A DNA stretch of 64,000 nucleotides from an uncultured Poribacteria bacterium (GTDB taxonomy: Bacteria > Poribacteria > WGA-4E > PCPOR2b). This document shows, piece after piece, positions 47,901 to 56,580 of this stretch (the stretch's first letter is position 1; every line of letters starts with the position of its first letter). The position numbers were made by a program, and so were the translations under genes. The DNA lies in contig OY282444.1 of the NCBI GenBank assembly GCA_958296125.1, forward strand, positions 3,381,623 to 3,445,622, read 5' to 3'. The notes beneath the pieces were generated by a model. The model did not search any database, was not told the DNA's origin, and saw only the letters and a list, made by a program, of their open reading frames with translations.

Positions 47901-48471
47901 GGAGTATGAGGAGCACAAGAAACGCGAAGATTTCCTTGTCATCCAACGTGAGGACCTTGAGAAGTCGATCGAATCGGTCAACCAAGCCATTCAAAAGATT
48001 AATCAGACCTCACGTGAAGCGTTCCTCGGTGCATTTGAACAGATACGAGCCAACTTTCAAGAGGTCTTTGAGGAACTTTTCGGCGGTGGGGAAACGGAGT
48101 TACGTTTGGCAAAAGCATCTGATGTGTTAGAATCGGGAATTGATATCATCGCCTGCCCGCCGGGGAAGCGGCCACAGAGCATCACGCAACTCTCCGGCGG
48201 TGAGCGGTCCCTTGTTGCTATTGCCCTGCTTTTCGCCGTGTTCAAGATTAAGCCGAGCCCCTTCTGTGTTCTAGATGAAGTTGATGCCGCGCTCGACGAA
48301 GCGAATGTGCTCCGCTTCACCAACCTCATTCGGAAATACGCCCAGCAGACACAGTTTATTATTATTACCCACAATAAGCGGACGATGGAAACCGCTGATG
48401 TCATGTACGGTGTGACGATGGAGCAAGTAGGCTTATCAAAGGTTGTCTCGGCACGGTTTGGCAATGAGTGA
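44917..48471 (+). CDS. smc: chromosome segregation SMC ATPase
   Basis: 1184 residues. The start is TTG 44917, as AAGGAGG stands 8 nt upstream and the protein then begins at the conserved HINEIKISGFKSF; GTG 44887 has no such site. N-terminal Walker A GPNGCGKSNV; long coiled coils to about residue 500; a hinge (residues about 500-650, GYYTGVRAILK ... GGHNN); coiled coils back; C-terminal signature LSGGERSLVAIALL and Walker B FCVLDEVDAALDEAN. It condenses chromosomes together with ScpA and ScpB, which are not in the window. Typical length. Confidence 0.96.
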   Translation: MHINEIKISGFKSFAEDVELMLEPGVTTIVGPNGCGKSNVSDAIRWVLGQQSPRALRCANMQDLLFNGGSNFKPAQRAQAALHFTNIEGKLAIESPEIAVRRQLTRSGESAYFINDTPCLLRDITELFMDTGIGVDAYSVMEQSKIDLILNTRPEERRFLFDEVAGITKYKHRKKAAIKKLEETEQNLVRINDIIHELQRETESLKRQAEQAERYQQLHGQLRTLELDLNRREHDRFAKELTQTQLSLDELMLAVTAANEQIDSTEQQIEDATARRFELDNLIRNGQGVVSQFAREIEQTERQIALYKERQLNIQQQRQRAIQAIESLEKQGAELEAQKQEREQEHRHVDVSLQLEESRLTARRRVLTELTTRVTESEDSVETTQEKLLETTNQVSRLETQLASLNNKLEYSAANLDRITERSNALGTELEAEKASYTKAQQREQQLNADLIRLEMDRQKAEEEIQRHQAELRKLESEMRGMQDSLGTSVSRFKSLRDLQAAHEGYYTGVRAILKVRETEPKRFSGICGVIAELIRTEPDYELAVEMALGSAIQNIVTETAEDAQSGIEFLKRTKAGRVTFLPLDILRTRPFRGKGLLDETGVIGLASELLYYDPKYEVAVQQLVGSTVVVKDLDTAIKLTRRFRHSARLVTLDGELINTSGAVTGGHNNRSTSGLLSRSRELEDLQERINQLTSQLNEKNARTKKLAGKLAQLQQTRQTLIIEEQAHQIEYASLSKVLEQGQRQISQLEGQLNDVEREEVSLHQETEIAKADQDALQSELADAVKTRRTLQRRIERLLEQIRSEKNKRDEIAGSCQALEIALARKREKLQSLSSELLNLQKNQAQIRDSIAEHQAVIDSDDRTRQELTAQINEAQRKFLQIEQEKFEAEENVRQLEAEHTDLIEQMAAAQKLMRKARREFDKYNRLRHHLEVTTTQLQMQLKTISARILDKYQITIDQIEVEDNPVDDLKLMGQIDTLKVEIEGMGSVNLVAIEEYEEHKKREDFLVIQREDLEKSIESVNQAIQKINQTSREAFLGAFEQIRANFQEVFEELFGGGETELRLAKASDVLESGIDIIACPPGKRPQSITQLSGGERSLVAIALLFAVFKIKPSPFCVLDEVDAALDEANVLRFTNLIRKYAQQTQFIIITHNKRTMETADVMYGVTMEQVGLSKVVSARFGNE

Positions 48472-48508
48472 AACGTAAAACGTGATTGTGGGGGATTTTC
48501 ACGTTTCA
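48469..48508. terminator. hairpin after smc
   Basis: TGAAACGT/ACGTTTCA, overlapping the smc stop codon; similar in sequence to the GATGAAAC hairpin near rpoC. Confidence 0.4.
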
Positions 48509-48635
48509 TCCTTCATTCCGTTGTAATAGTAGGCATAATTACCCATAAAAGCTTCCTCCAACTTTTCCATCTGCTTCTAAAGTGGACATCGGAGTCGTGG
48601 AATGCTTTGTAGAGCACCTATTGACTTACGAGATT

Positions 48636-50705
48636 TTACTCCTCCGCTTCCGATTTCACTTCAGCAATCACTTTTTGGGCGAGTTCATCGGGCATCGCCT
48701 CATAATGTGAAAACTCCATTGTGAAGCTGCCTCGCGCACTTGTAATCGATTTAAGATCTATCGAATATCGGAACATCTCTGCCAACGGCGCGGTCGCTTG
48801 GATCACCTGACGTTTGCCCGCTTGTTCAACCCCCATGATTCTGCCGCGTTTGCTATTGAGGTCACCGATAATATCCCCCATGAATTGTTCCGGAACAGAG
48901 ATTGTGACGTTCATAATCGGCTCAAGCATCACCGGATTGGATTGGTTTGCCGCCTCTCGAAACGCAAAAGATCCAGCAATCTGGAAAGCCATATCTGAGG
49001 AATCGACAGGGTGATGCTTGCCATCGTAAAGCTCAACTTGAGCGTCAACGAAGGGATAACCAGCAATCAGACCTTGAGCCATTGTCTCACGGATTCCTTT
49101 CTCAACCGCGGGGATGTAATTACGCGGAATCGAACCCCCCACAACCTGATTGACAAACTCAAAGCCGGCACCACGCTCAAGCGGAGAAAGATTAATCCAA
49201 ACCTCACCAAACTGCCCACGTCCACCAGATTGGCGTTTATACCGACCTTGGATACGACTCGCCCTGCCGCGAATTGTCTCCTGATAGGAGACTTTTGGCA
49301 TTTCGACCTCAGTTTCAATGCCAAACTTGTCTCGCATCCGATTGCGTATGACGGTGAGATGTATCTCGCCAAGGCCGGAGACCAGCAACTGTTTCGTTGT
49401 GCTATTTCGTTCAACTTGGAATGATGGGTCCTCTTCCATCATCCGGGAGAGGGTCGAGCTCAGTTTCTCGTCATCTCCTTCTCGTGCAGGCTTGATGGCG
49501 ACCGAGATAACAGGCTTAGGGAATTCACAGCCAGGAAGTTGGAATGAACTGCCCACGTCGCAGAGTGTGTCATCCGTTTGTGCAAGCGTCAATTTAGAGA
49601 CAACCCCGATATCGCCCGCGGAGACTTGGGGCGCGTTAATGGAGGTTTTCCCGTTCATGAATGCGAGCTTGCCGATTCGTTCATTCTCATCTTTCGTTGC
49701 GTTGTAGACCTGAGAATCGCTATTTAACACGCCGCAATAAACACGGAAGAAACTCAGGCGACCCGCGAACGGGTCCGCCAATGTCTTAAAAACCAACGCC
49801 GACAATGGTGAATCCGGGGAGGCCTCATAGGTTGTTTCACCATCAATTCCTGTAACCGGTCTAGCATCTACCGGGGATGGGCAGCAGTTGGTAATCACGT
49901 CCATCAGAGGTTGGACACCAATATTCCGCAGGGCATCACCACAGAGCACGGGGACGAACTGATTGGCACATAATCCTGTACGAAGGCCAGCCCCAATCTC
50001 TTCGTCGGTGAGTTCACCTTCAAAGAACTTTTCAATCAGTTCATCATCGCTTTCTGCTGCAACCTCAACAAGCTGCTCTCGTATTTCTTCCGCCTGCGCT
50101 TCAAGCTCGGAAGGAACATCTGATTTTGCTGAAGGTTTATTATCCGGCGGTTCTGTGAACGCTCCCATCTGGATGAGATCGACGGCCCCTTTAAAGTCAG
50201 TTTCTTTACCAATTGGCACTTGTGTCGCAGTCGTTCGGGCTTCAAGAATCTCATCAACGCTCGCAAGTGCATTTTCAAAACTAGCATTCTCTTTATCCAT
50301 TTTGTTGATAAAAATCAGCCGTGGGAGTCCATATCTATCAGCCGCTTCCCATACTTTCTCCGTACCCCCTTCAACGCCGGTTGTTGCATCAATGACCACA
50401 ATAACGGCATCTACCACTCGCAGTACGCTCTCGAGATCTCCATAAAAATCCTCAGCACCGGGCGTATCGATAACATTAAACTTGTGCCCTTTCCACTCGG
50501 CGACACACACAGAACAGTTAATTGTCATCTTGCGTTCAATTTCATCGGGGGCATAATCTGAAACTGAATTTCCATCATCGACTTGTCCCATCCGCTCAAT
50601 TGCGCCCCCATTATAGAGTATCGCTTCGATGAGTGAAGTCTTCCCTGTGCCCAAATGCCCAATAACACCGATATTCCGAATCTGTTCCGTCTGATATTCC
50701 TTCAT
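48636..50705 (-). CDS. EF-G-like translation GTPase (EF-G2 type)
   Basis: 689 residues from ATG 50705 with AAGGAG 8 nt upstream. G1 GHLGTGKTS, G3 DTPG, G4 NKMD are present, followed by EF-G domains II-V (SGLGEIHL, FEFVNQVVGGSIPRNYIPAVEKGI, GEFMGDIIGDL-type region). Switch I reads ERKMTI where classical EF-G has ERGITI, which points to the EF-G2/EF-G-like paralog group rather than the main translocase. It lies outside any rpsL-rpsG-tuf operon. It could act in ribosome recycling or rescue; that is inference. Confidence 0.88.
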   Translation of the reverse strand: MKEYQTEQIRNIGVIGHLGTGKTSLIEAILYNGGAIERMGQVDDGNSVSDYAPDEIERKMTINCSVCVAEWKGHKFNVIDTPGAEDFYGDLESVLRVVDAVIVVIDATTGVEGGTEKVWEAADRYGLPRLIFINKMDKENASFENALASVDEILEARTTATQVPIGKETDFKGAVDLIQMGAFTEPPDNKPSAKSDVPSELEAQAEEIREQLVEVAAESDDELIEKFFEGELTDEEIGAGLRTGLCANQFVPVLCGDALRNIGVQPLMDVITNCCPSPVDARPVTGIDGETTYEASPDSPLSALVFKTLADPFAGRLSFFRVYCGVLNSDSQVYNATKDENERIGKLAFMNGKTSINAPQVSAGDIGVVSKLTLAQTDDTLCDVGSSFQLPGCEFPKPVISVAIKPAREGDDEKLSSTLSRMMEEDPSFQVERNSTTKQLLVSGLGEIHLTVIRNRMRDKFGIETEVEMPKVSYQETIRGRASRIQGRYKRQSGGRGQFGEVWINLSPLERGAGFEFVNQVVGGSIPRNYIPAVEKGIRETMAQGLIAGYPFVDAQVELYDGKHHPVDSSDMAFQIAGSFAFREAANQSNPVMLEPIMNVTISVPEQFMGDIIGDLNSKRGRIMGVEQAGKRQVIQATAPLAEMFRYSIDLKSITSARGSFTMEFSHYEAMPDELAQKVIAEVKSEAEE

Positions 50706-51022
50706 CAAAAAACTCCTTACGGTATCAGTTTAACCAAAAACATCGCAGAAATATGCAATTAAGCAAGTTTGTAAATTTTTGTCTGTTTGAATTGGATCTA
50801 ATGTCACTTTTACCCGGTTCCTCTGTAGGCCCCCTATGTGCTGTTTACCCTCGAACCCTTCCGACGAACATCTTACACAACCCAATCAAGCAAAGGGATT
50901 GGCAGTTACTGTTAATCAACCTTCAAACTTTTCAGAATCTCCTCAATTGAGAAAGAGAGAGCACATTAAGGTGCCATCTACTAAATCTCGACCTACTTTG
51001 GAAATTGCTAAAAACGTTGGTG

Positions 51023-51051
51023 ATTGTAGCACACCCCTATAGGAAATGCAA
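51023..51051 (-). promoter_or_regulatory. possible promoter with long leader to the EF-G-like gene
   Basis: Minus strand TTGCAT, 17 bp, TACAAT. The predicted leader to the ATG at 50705 is about 310 nt, without an ORF or riboswitch that I recognise. Confidence 0.4.
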
Positions 51052-51060
51052 GTAAAAAGA

Positions 51061-51149
51061 ATTCGATCAATAGGGCTATTTAGTTTTCCGTTTTTTGACC
51101 GATTTTGGCAGGGACGGCCCGAAGAATTAAATGACCCTAATTCGATCAA
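51061..51149. mobile_element. MITE with 10-bp target duplication
   Basis: The element 51071-51139 (69 bp) begins TAGGGCTATTTAGTT and ends AATTAAATGACCCTA, imperfect inverted ends. It is flanked on both sides by the exact direct repeat ATTCGATCAA (51061-51070 and 51140-51149). The same ends occur at 59517-59604. No coding capacity. Confidence 0.7.
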
Positions 51150-51158
51150 TTTTTCCCT

Positions 51159-51187
51159 TTGACAATATCACAATTTTAGTCTATACT
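51159..51187 (+). promoter_or_regulatory. sigma70 promoter of the small membrane ORF and TauE/SafE gene
   Basis: TTGACA, 17 bp, TATACT, ten bases after the MITE target duplication. Predicted start near 51194. Confidence 0.65.
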
Positions 51188-51292
51188 TGCAATGTATGAG
51201 TACACGATGGCGTGAGGCCCTAATACCCCTAACCTCTACTTCTGCCGCGCGGTACGAGAGGATTTTGATGTTCCACCGAATTGGAGTTCCAC

Positions 51293-51433
51293 ATGAAAGG
51301 CATTTTCAACGTTCTAATCTGTTTACTCTTTCCTATAGCTTGGGGGGCACTTATCAACTGGATCTTTATCTTTCTCGAACGCCGTACCGGCCGTTCAACT
51401 CCCCCCGACCCGAGAATCGATTATCACATTTGA
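51293..51433 (+). CDS. 46-residue single-span membrane protein
   Basis: ATG 51293 behind TTGGAG. The sequence begins MKGIFNVLICLLFPIAWG, continues hydrophobic to about residue 28, then ends in a basic and polar tail (ERRTGRSTPPDPRIDY). It starts about 100 nt after a strong promoter and stops 14 bp before the TauE/SafE start, so it is probably the first gene of that operon and could be a small partner of the permease. Family not recognised. Confidence 0.55.
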   Translation: MKGIFNVLICLLFPIAWGALINWIFIFLERRTGRSTPPDPRIDYHI

Positions 51434-51447
51434 ATCCATAACGCTAG

Positions 51448-52350
51448 ATGAACGTCGATATCAGTGGTATACCTGTTAATATCTTGGGATTGGTTAGTTT
51501 AGGGTGTATCAGCGGCTTTCTGTCAGGTTTCTTCGGAATCGGCGGTGGACCGCTAATCACGCCAGTCCTTAATATCTTATTTGGCATTCCCTTCCCAATT
51601 TGCGTCGGGAGTACGCTTTCTCGGACGGCTGGCACCTCTTTCTCTACCGCATTGCGGTATTGGAAGTTCGGTGATATTGATGCAAAACTGGCATTGATGA
51701 TGGTTGGGGGTAATTTTGTCGGCATTGAGCTCGGGGTCTATTTGCTCGACTGGTTGGATAAACTGGGAGCGATTAATGTCGGAAAGCAATCAATTCCAGC
51801 ACTTCAGTTTTACCTGCAATGGCTCTTCTTCGGGGTGCTTATCACCGTTTCAGGGTTGATTTTCATAGAATCACTGATTCGCAGAGGGAGAAGAAGTCGC
51901 AAACAGCCCCTCGGCTTACTTCAAAGCCTCCCCATCCCACCTTATGTTTCCTTTCCTAGCAGCGGCGTTCGTCAGATCTCACTCCTAGCAGTTGTTTACT
52001 CAGCAGTTGTCATTTGTGTTTTCACAGGGTTGCTCGGGATTGGAGGCGGCGTACTCTTTGTACCGCTGTTGATCTACGGATATGGCGTTGAAACGCATGC
52101 GGCAGTTGGCACGGTTTCGCTTATCGTGTTTTTTTCCGCTGTTTATGGGACTGCTACCCATGCAATGCGAGGCAATGTCGATTTAGGGTTGGTTGTGCTT
52201 TTGCTGATCGGATCCACAATCTGTGCACAGGTTGGGGCAATCGCCAATCAAAGAATACATGGCGATTCAATCCGCTTCTGTTTTGCGTTTATTGTTTTGA
52301 TTGTAGCGGGGATGATCTGCTTCAATCTGCTACGCACAATCTATGGGTAA
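51448..52350 (+). CDS. TauE/SafE-family anion permease
   Basis: 300 residues, about eight membrane spans. The two repeated half motifs of the family are clear: FFGIGGGPLITPVL near residue 30 and LLGIGGGVLFVPLL near residue 195. Members carry sulfite, sulfoacetate or other organosulfonates outward or inward. No sulfur-metabolism gene is adjacent, so the substrate is open. Confidence 0.88.
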   Translation: MNVDISGIPVNILGLVSLGCISGFLSGFFGIGGGPLITPVLNILFGIPFPICVGSTLSRTAGTSFSTALRYWKFGDIDAKLALMMVGGNFVGIELGVYLLDWLDKLGAINVGKQSIPALQFYLQWLFFGVLITVSGLIFIESLIRRGRRSRKQPLGLLQSLPIPPYVSFPSSGVRQISLLAVVYSAVVICVFTGLLGIGGGVLFVPLLIYGYGVETHAAVGTVSLIVFFSAVYGTATHAMRGNVDLGLVVLLLIGSTICAQVGAIANQRIHGDSIRFCFAFIVLIVAGMICFNLLRTIYG

Positions 52351-52400
52351 TTAGATCAGGGAAGGGTTGGATGTTATTTCCCGCAACGATGCTTCTGACC

Positions 52401-52419
52401 GTCCCCGATTTATCGGGAC
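52401..52419. terminator. CCCCGAT palindrome between convergent tauE and nrdJ
   Basis: GTCC-CCGAT/ATCGG-GAC with a two-base loop; a further copy of the palindrome core found at 2434, 15897 and 34319. May serve as terminator for both genes. Confidence 0.4.
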
Positions 52420-52449
52420 AGGCGGGTTCATCTGCCTCATGTTTCGGTT

Positions 52450-55400
52450 CTACGAACATCCACTTGTTGCGCCACAATTCAGACAGCGATAACAAGTGCC
52501 GTTTCGCACCATGATTGTCCCGCAATCATGACAAGGGGGGGCATCCGATTGCATCGCTGCGACGCGTTTTTCGCGTGCTTCTAGCTTCTGAGCGTTCTCT
52601 TCCTGATTGATGTCATCTCCATAAGGGTGCAGCTGCTGTGGGTGGACAAGCTGATCACCGAGGCTTTCGTCTCCCTCAACAAGCACTTCGGCTTGGGGCA
52701 GGAATTTCAGTCCCAGCCAGCGGAATACATAGTCGATGATTGACTTCGCTATCGGGATATCCTTATTGTTGGTGAATCCCTCAGGCTCAAATCGGACATG
52801 GCAGAACTTGCTAACCAGCGACTCCAGCGGAACACCGTATTGTAACGAGATAGAGGTCATTGTCGCGATGGTATCCATCAATCCAGAGATGGCCGAGCCT
52901 TCCTTCGACATTTTGAGAAACACCTCGCCCGGGGTGCCATCTTCGTAAAACCCAACGGTGATGTAGCCTTCATGGCCCGCAATGCTGAATTTGTGGGTAA
53001 TTGAATGACGTTCGTTGGGCAGACGACGGCGGATGGGTCGCGCTTCCTGTTCTTCCGCTTCCGTCTCTACTCTCGTCGTGCTAAGCGGTTGGGATAACTT
53101 CGATCCGTCCCGATAGAGTGCCACCGCCTTCAATCCCAGTTTCCATGCCTCAACGTAAAGGTTCTCGACCTCTTCGACCGTTGTTTCGTGGGGCATGTTA
53201 ATGGTTTTGGATATCGACCCACTCAGAAATGGCTGTGTCGCGGCGACCATGCGGACATGGGCCATCGGCTCAATGTAGCGCCGACCATAATTCCCACATT
53301 TGTTGGCGCAATCAAAGACAGGTAGGTGTGCAGCTTTCAGATGCGGCGCGCCTTCAATGGTCATCATACCGCAGATTATGTTGCTTGCGCCTTCAATTTG
53401 CTGGTTCGTAAATCCCAATTCGCTTAAGAGATCAAAATCCGGCGCGCTATATTGCTTTGGACGAAATCCGAGACGCGCCATTCCTTCCTCTCCAACGGTG
53501 TAGGCGTTAAACGCATGCGCTAACTCAAAGACCGAGGGTAAGGTTGCTTCAATTTGACCGATCTCCTCGTCAGTTAAACCCTTCTGTTTAAGTGAGACAT
53601 TATTGATATGCGACGAACCGATCAGCGAGGAAGTACCTTGCACATAAGTTACAATGTCGTCAATCTCTTCGTCCGTATAACCGAGCTTTTTCAACGCGCG
53701 GGGCACGGATTGGTTAATAATCTTAAAGTAACCGCCGCCTGCCAGTTTCTTGAATTTCACCAGCGCAAATTCCGGTTCAACGCCGGTCGTGTCGCACTCC
53801 ATCAGCAGCCCTATGGTGCCGGTAGGTGCTAGCACTGTCGTTTGTGCATTCCGATAGCCGTACCGCTCGCCCATCTCAACAGCATCATCCCACGTTTGTT
53901 GTGCCGCCCTTAAAAGGTACGGCGGGCAGACATCGGGACTAATGCGATAGGCCGCGGTCCGATGTTTATTCATCACCTGCAGCATCGGCTCGCTGTTCTT
54001 ATCAAATCCGGGGAAGGGCCCTTTGACCGCAGCCATCTCAGCGGATGTCTGATACGCCTCACCACAAAGAATCGCGGTGAGCGCACCGGCGATGGCATAT
54101 CCTTCTTCGCTAGCGTAGGGGATGCCCTTGACCATCAGCAAAGTTCCCAGATTCGCATATCCCAATCCGATCGGTCGATAGTCGTGGCTGTTTTGAGCGA
54201 TTGGACGGGTCGGATAGGAGGAGAAATCCACAAGGATTTCCTGACCGATGCAGAAGATTCGGCAGGCATGCTTGAACCCTTCGACATCAAAATTTCCATC
54301 TTCATCAAGGAATTTGAGCAGATTGATAGAAGCGAGATTACATGCGGTGCCATCAAGGAACATATATTCTGAACATGGATTACTACTATAAATTCGATCG
54401 GTATTTGCACAGGTATGCCAGTCATTGATTGTCGTGTCAAACTGCACACCCGGATCCGCGCAAGCCCAAGCGGCTTCGGAGATTTGACGCATGAGATCTT
54501 TGGCTTCAAGTGTTTCGCAGATTTCCCCCGTTGTACGCAACGTTGTATACCATTTTTCGCCACGCAGATAGGCATTCATGAATTCGTCCGTGAGTCGGAC
54601 GGAGTTATTTGAGTTTTGCCCTGAGACCGTCTTATACGCCTCTCCGTTGAAGTCAGAGGGATAACCAGCGGCGACAAGTGCCGCTACCTTCTTTTCCTCA
54701 TTTACCTTCCAGTTGATGAAATTAACGATTTCCGGATGATCCATATCGAGACATACCATCTTGGCCGCACGTCTGGTAGTCCCTCCAGATTTGGTCGCTC
54801 CGGCCCCACGGTCAAAAACCTCAAGAAAAGACATCAGTCCACTACTCGTGCCGCCGCCGGAGAGTTTTTCTTGCTGCCCACGAATCTTGGAAAAATTTGT
54901 TCCAGTCCCCGAACCGTACTTAAAGACACGCGCTTCATTTTTGACCAACTCGAAAATTGACATCAGGTCATCTTCAACGGATTGTATGAAGCACGCACTG
55001 CATTGTGGATGGTCGTAGTTATTTTCCGTCTGGACTGCACTATTTTTATTAAAATCCCAATACCAGTTGCCTGTCCCCCCTGTAATTCCATACTGATGAT
55101 ATAGCCCACAATTAAACCACACCGGCGAATTAAATGCCCCGCGTTGCGTGACGAGCAAATCTGTCAGTTCCATTTCAAACACATCAGCATCGCTCGATGT
55201 GGCGAAGTAGTCGCCGAGTGTTTCACCGGCATAGCGGATGGTATGAGCAACTCGTCCGATGAGTTGACGCACGCTTGTTTCGCTCTCCGTTTCAGGCAAC
55301 CCCGCTTTACGGAAATATTTGGACACCGCAATATCCGCTGCCAACTGCGACCAGTTTGATGGCACCTCGACTGCTTTTTGCTCGAAGATAACCTCGCCTT

Positions 55401-55605
55401 TTTCATTATAGATTACTGAATTTCGAGGTTCCCATTCAATTGTGTCAAATGGATGCACATTGGGCGTGGTATATCGTCGATCGATTTTCAAGCCCCGTGT
55501 CTGTGTGGTTTCTTTAAGAGAAGAGGGGTTGATGTCAGTAATCTGATCCGAGGGTGCGGCGGCCGCCGAATCTGGATTAACACCAAAATCGTTGGTTTGG
55601 GACAT
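52450..55605 (-). CDS. nrdJ: B12-dependent (class II) ribonucleotide reductase
   Basis: 1051 residues, with a GAAAGGAATC ribosome site. It makes deoxyribonucleotides with adenosylcobalamin. Catalytic features: the first redox cysteine in HPQCSACF; the radical-site N-x-C-x-E in SNPCSEY; GGGTSSGLMSFL and APTGTIGLLM loops of the alpha/beta barrel; a C-terminal zinc-ribbon-like tail (CHDCG ... CYRCLNCG ... C) containing cysteines that shuttle electrons. Length and the C-terminal ribbon fit the long NrdJ group. No class I genes are seen. Its regulator nrdR lies 189 bp upstream on the same strand. Confidence 0.95.
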   Translation of the reverse strand: MSQTNDFGVNPDSAAAAPSDQITDINPSSLKETTQTRGLKIDRRYTTPNVHPFDTIEWEPRNSVIYNEKGEVIFEQKAVEVPSNWSQLAADIAVSKYFRKAGLPETESETSVRQLIGRVAHTIRYAGETLGDYFATSSDADVFEMELTDLLVTQRGAFNSPVWFNCGLYHQYGITGGTGNWYWDFNKNSAVQTENNYDHPQCSACFIQSVEDDLMSIFELVKNEARVFKYGSGTGTNFSKIRGQQEKLSGGGTSSGLMSFLEVFDRGAGATKSGGTTRRAAKMVCLDMDHPEIVNFINWKVNEEKKVAALVAAGYPSDFNGEAYKTVSGQNSNNSVRLTDEFMNAYLRGEKWYTTLRTTGEICETLEAKDLMRQISEAAWACADPGVQFDTTINDWHTCANTDRIYSSNPCSEYMFLDGTACNLASINLLKFLDEDGNFDVEGFKHACRIFCIGQEILVDFSSYPTRPIAQNSHDYRPIGLGYANLGTLLMVKGIPYASEEGYAIAGALTAILCGEAYQTSAEMAAVKGPFPGFDKNSEPMLQVMNKHRTAAYRISPDVCPPYLLRAAQQTWDDAVEMGERYGYRNAQTTVLAPTGTIGLLMECDTTGVEPEFALVKFKKLAGGGYFKIINQSVPRALKKLGYTDEEIDDIVTYVQGTSSLIGSSHINNVSLKQKGLTDEEIGQIEATLPSVFELAHAFNAYTVGEEGMARLGFRPKQYSAPDFDLLSELGFTNQQIEGASNIICGMMTIEGAPHLKAAHLPVFDCANKCGNYGRRYIEPMAHVRMVAATQPFLSGSISKTINMPHETTVEEVENLYVEAWKLGLKAVALYRDGSKLSQPLSTTRVETEAEEQEARPIRRRLPNERHSITHKFSIAGHEGYITVGFYEDGTPGEVFLKMSKEGSAISGLMDTIATMTSISLQYGVPLESLVSKFCHVRFEPEGFTNNKDIPIAKSIIDYVFRWLGLKFLPQAEVLVEGDESLGDQLVHPQQLHPYGDDINQEENAQKLEAREKRVAAMQSDAPPCHDCGTIMVRNGTCYRCLNCGATSGCS

Positions 55606-55639
55606 TTTGATTCCTTTCTATGATTGCTATAAAAACACC

Positions 55640-55752
55640 TGTGGATTTAGCAACCTGTTTGTAGTTTGTTTATAGTACTTTGCCAAATGGGATCAAGCCC
55701 CCAATATTTATTTTGTGGATTTAGCGACCTGCTTGTAGTTTGTTTATAGTAC
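55640..55752. promoter_or_regulatory. two 39-bp direct repeats upstream of nrdJ
   Basis: 55640-55678 and 55714-55752 differ at two positions only; core read on the minus strand GTACTATAAACAAACTACAA. Spacing is 74 bp, seven helical turns. They lie in the nrdJ leader or promoter region. Not a convincing NrdR box by itself, but a duplicated site this close to a regulated gene is probably functional. Confidence 0.5.
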
Positions 55753-55794
55753 CCCTTAGCTCAATGCTCTCTTTGAACCCTCGGTTTTATTAAT

Positions 55795-56250
55795 CTAATC
55801 ATCAGGTGCCAATTGGCGGAGCTCGTTTTCAAAATCTGCTGCATCCTTGAAGTCACGGTAGACAGAAGCAAACCGAATATATGCGACACTATCCAAACTT
55901 TTGAGTGCCTCCATAACAATTTCGCCAATGGCATGACTGTCAATCTCGGATTTGTGCATACCGATGAGTTGTTGTTCAACATCTCCGATTAATCGATCAA
56001 TGGTCTCCTGACTAATCGAGCGTTTCTCACACGCCTTCATGATATTGCGCTTTAGCTTTTGCCGGTCAAAGGCTTCGCGGCGTTGGTCCTTCTTAATAAT
56101 AAAAAGATCTAACACTTCAGCCCGCTCGTACGTTGTAAACCGTTTTGAGCAATGGAGACACGCTCGTCGTCTACGGATGGCAGTTCCTGCCTCAGTATCC
56201 CGTTTGTCAATGACTCTTATGCTTGAACCGTTGCAGTATGGACATTTCAT
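55795..56250 (-). CDS. nrdR: transcriptional regulator of ribonucleotide reductases
   Basis: 151 residues of usual length (150-160). N-terminal zinc ribbon with CPYC and CLHC, then the R-R-R motif RRRRACLHC, and an ATP-cone from residue 49 on (IIKKDQRREAFDRQKL ...). It senses ATP/dATP and represses reductase genes. It sits directly upstream of nrdJ, its expected target. A palindrome that fits its own box overlaps its leader at 56256-56265. Confidence 0.96.
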   Translation of the reverse strand: MKCPYCNGSSIRVIDKRDTEAGTAIRRRRACLHCSKRFTTYERAEVLDLFIIKKDQRREAFDRQKLKRNIMKACEKRSISQETIDRLIGDVEQQLIGMHKSEIDSHAIGEIVMEALKSLDSVAYIRFASVYRDFKDAADFENELRQLAPDD

Positions 56251-56255
56251 AGAAC

Positions 56256-56265
56256 ACCAATATAT
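56256..56265. promoter_or_regulatory. candidate NrdR box in front of nrdR
   Basis: CAATATATTG, a perfect palindrome within ACACCAATATATTGTTT, matching the known NrdR-box core; it lies between the predicted promoter and the start codon, suggesting autoregulation. A clear second box was not found. Confidence 0.5.
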
Positions 56266-56275
56266 TGTTTATAAT

Positions 56276-56304
56276 TCATTTTACCATACAATTTGAAAAT
56301 TAGC
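56276..56304 (-). promoter_or_regulatory. sigma70-like promoter of nrdR
   Basis: Minus strand TTGCTA, 17 bp, TAAAAT, directly upstream of the NrdR-box-like palindrome. The rest of the gap to the MATE gene (56305-56580) shows nothing else that I can identify. Confidence 0.5.
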
Positions 56305-56580
56305 AATCCAGATCAAACGAATAATTCTTGCCGAACTTCGTGAAACTATGCCACAATAAGACAATTTATAAAATTCCTGAGGAATTGGCAAATCCATCCC
56401 TGGTCTCGGCAACGGACGGTTTTAGTTTGAATCTGTCAATCTAAGTCGTGCGGGTGCAATCGCTATAGCAACAAAGGAAATGAGGAACGGGTATTTTCGT
56501 GTATTCGATGAAAATTGCTAAACAAAGGGAAGTTTGAGCCGTCGAAAGCGCATCAACACATACCGGAGAGAAAGCCACCT

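Noticed and set aside
55606-55794. Cobalamin riboswitch in front of nrdJ
   Set aside because: The leader is short and consists mostly of the two direct repeats; no B12-box-like sequence was found.
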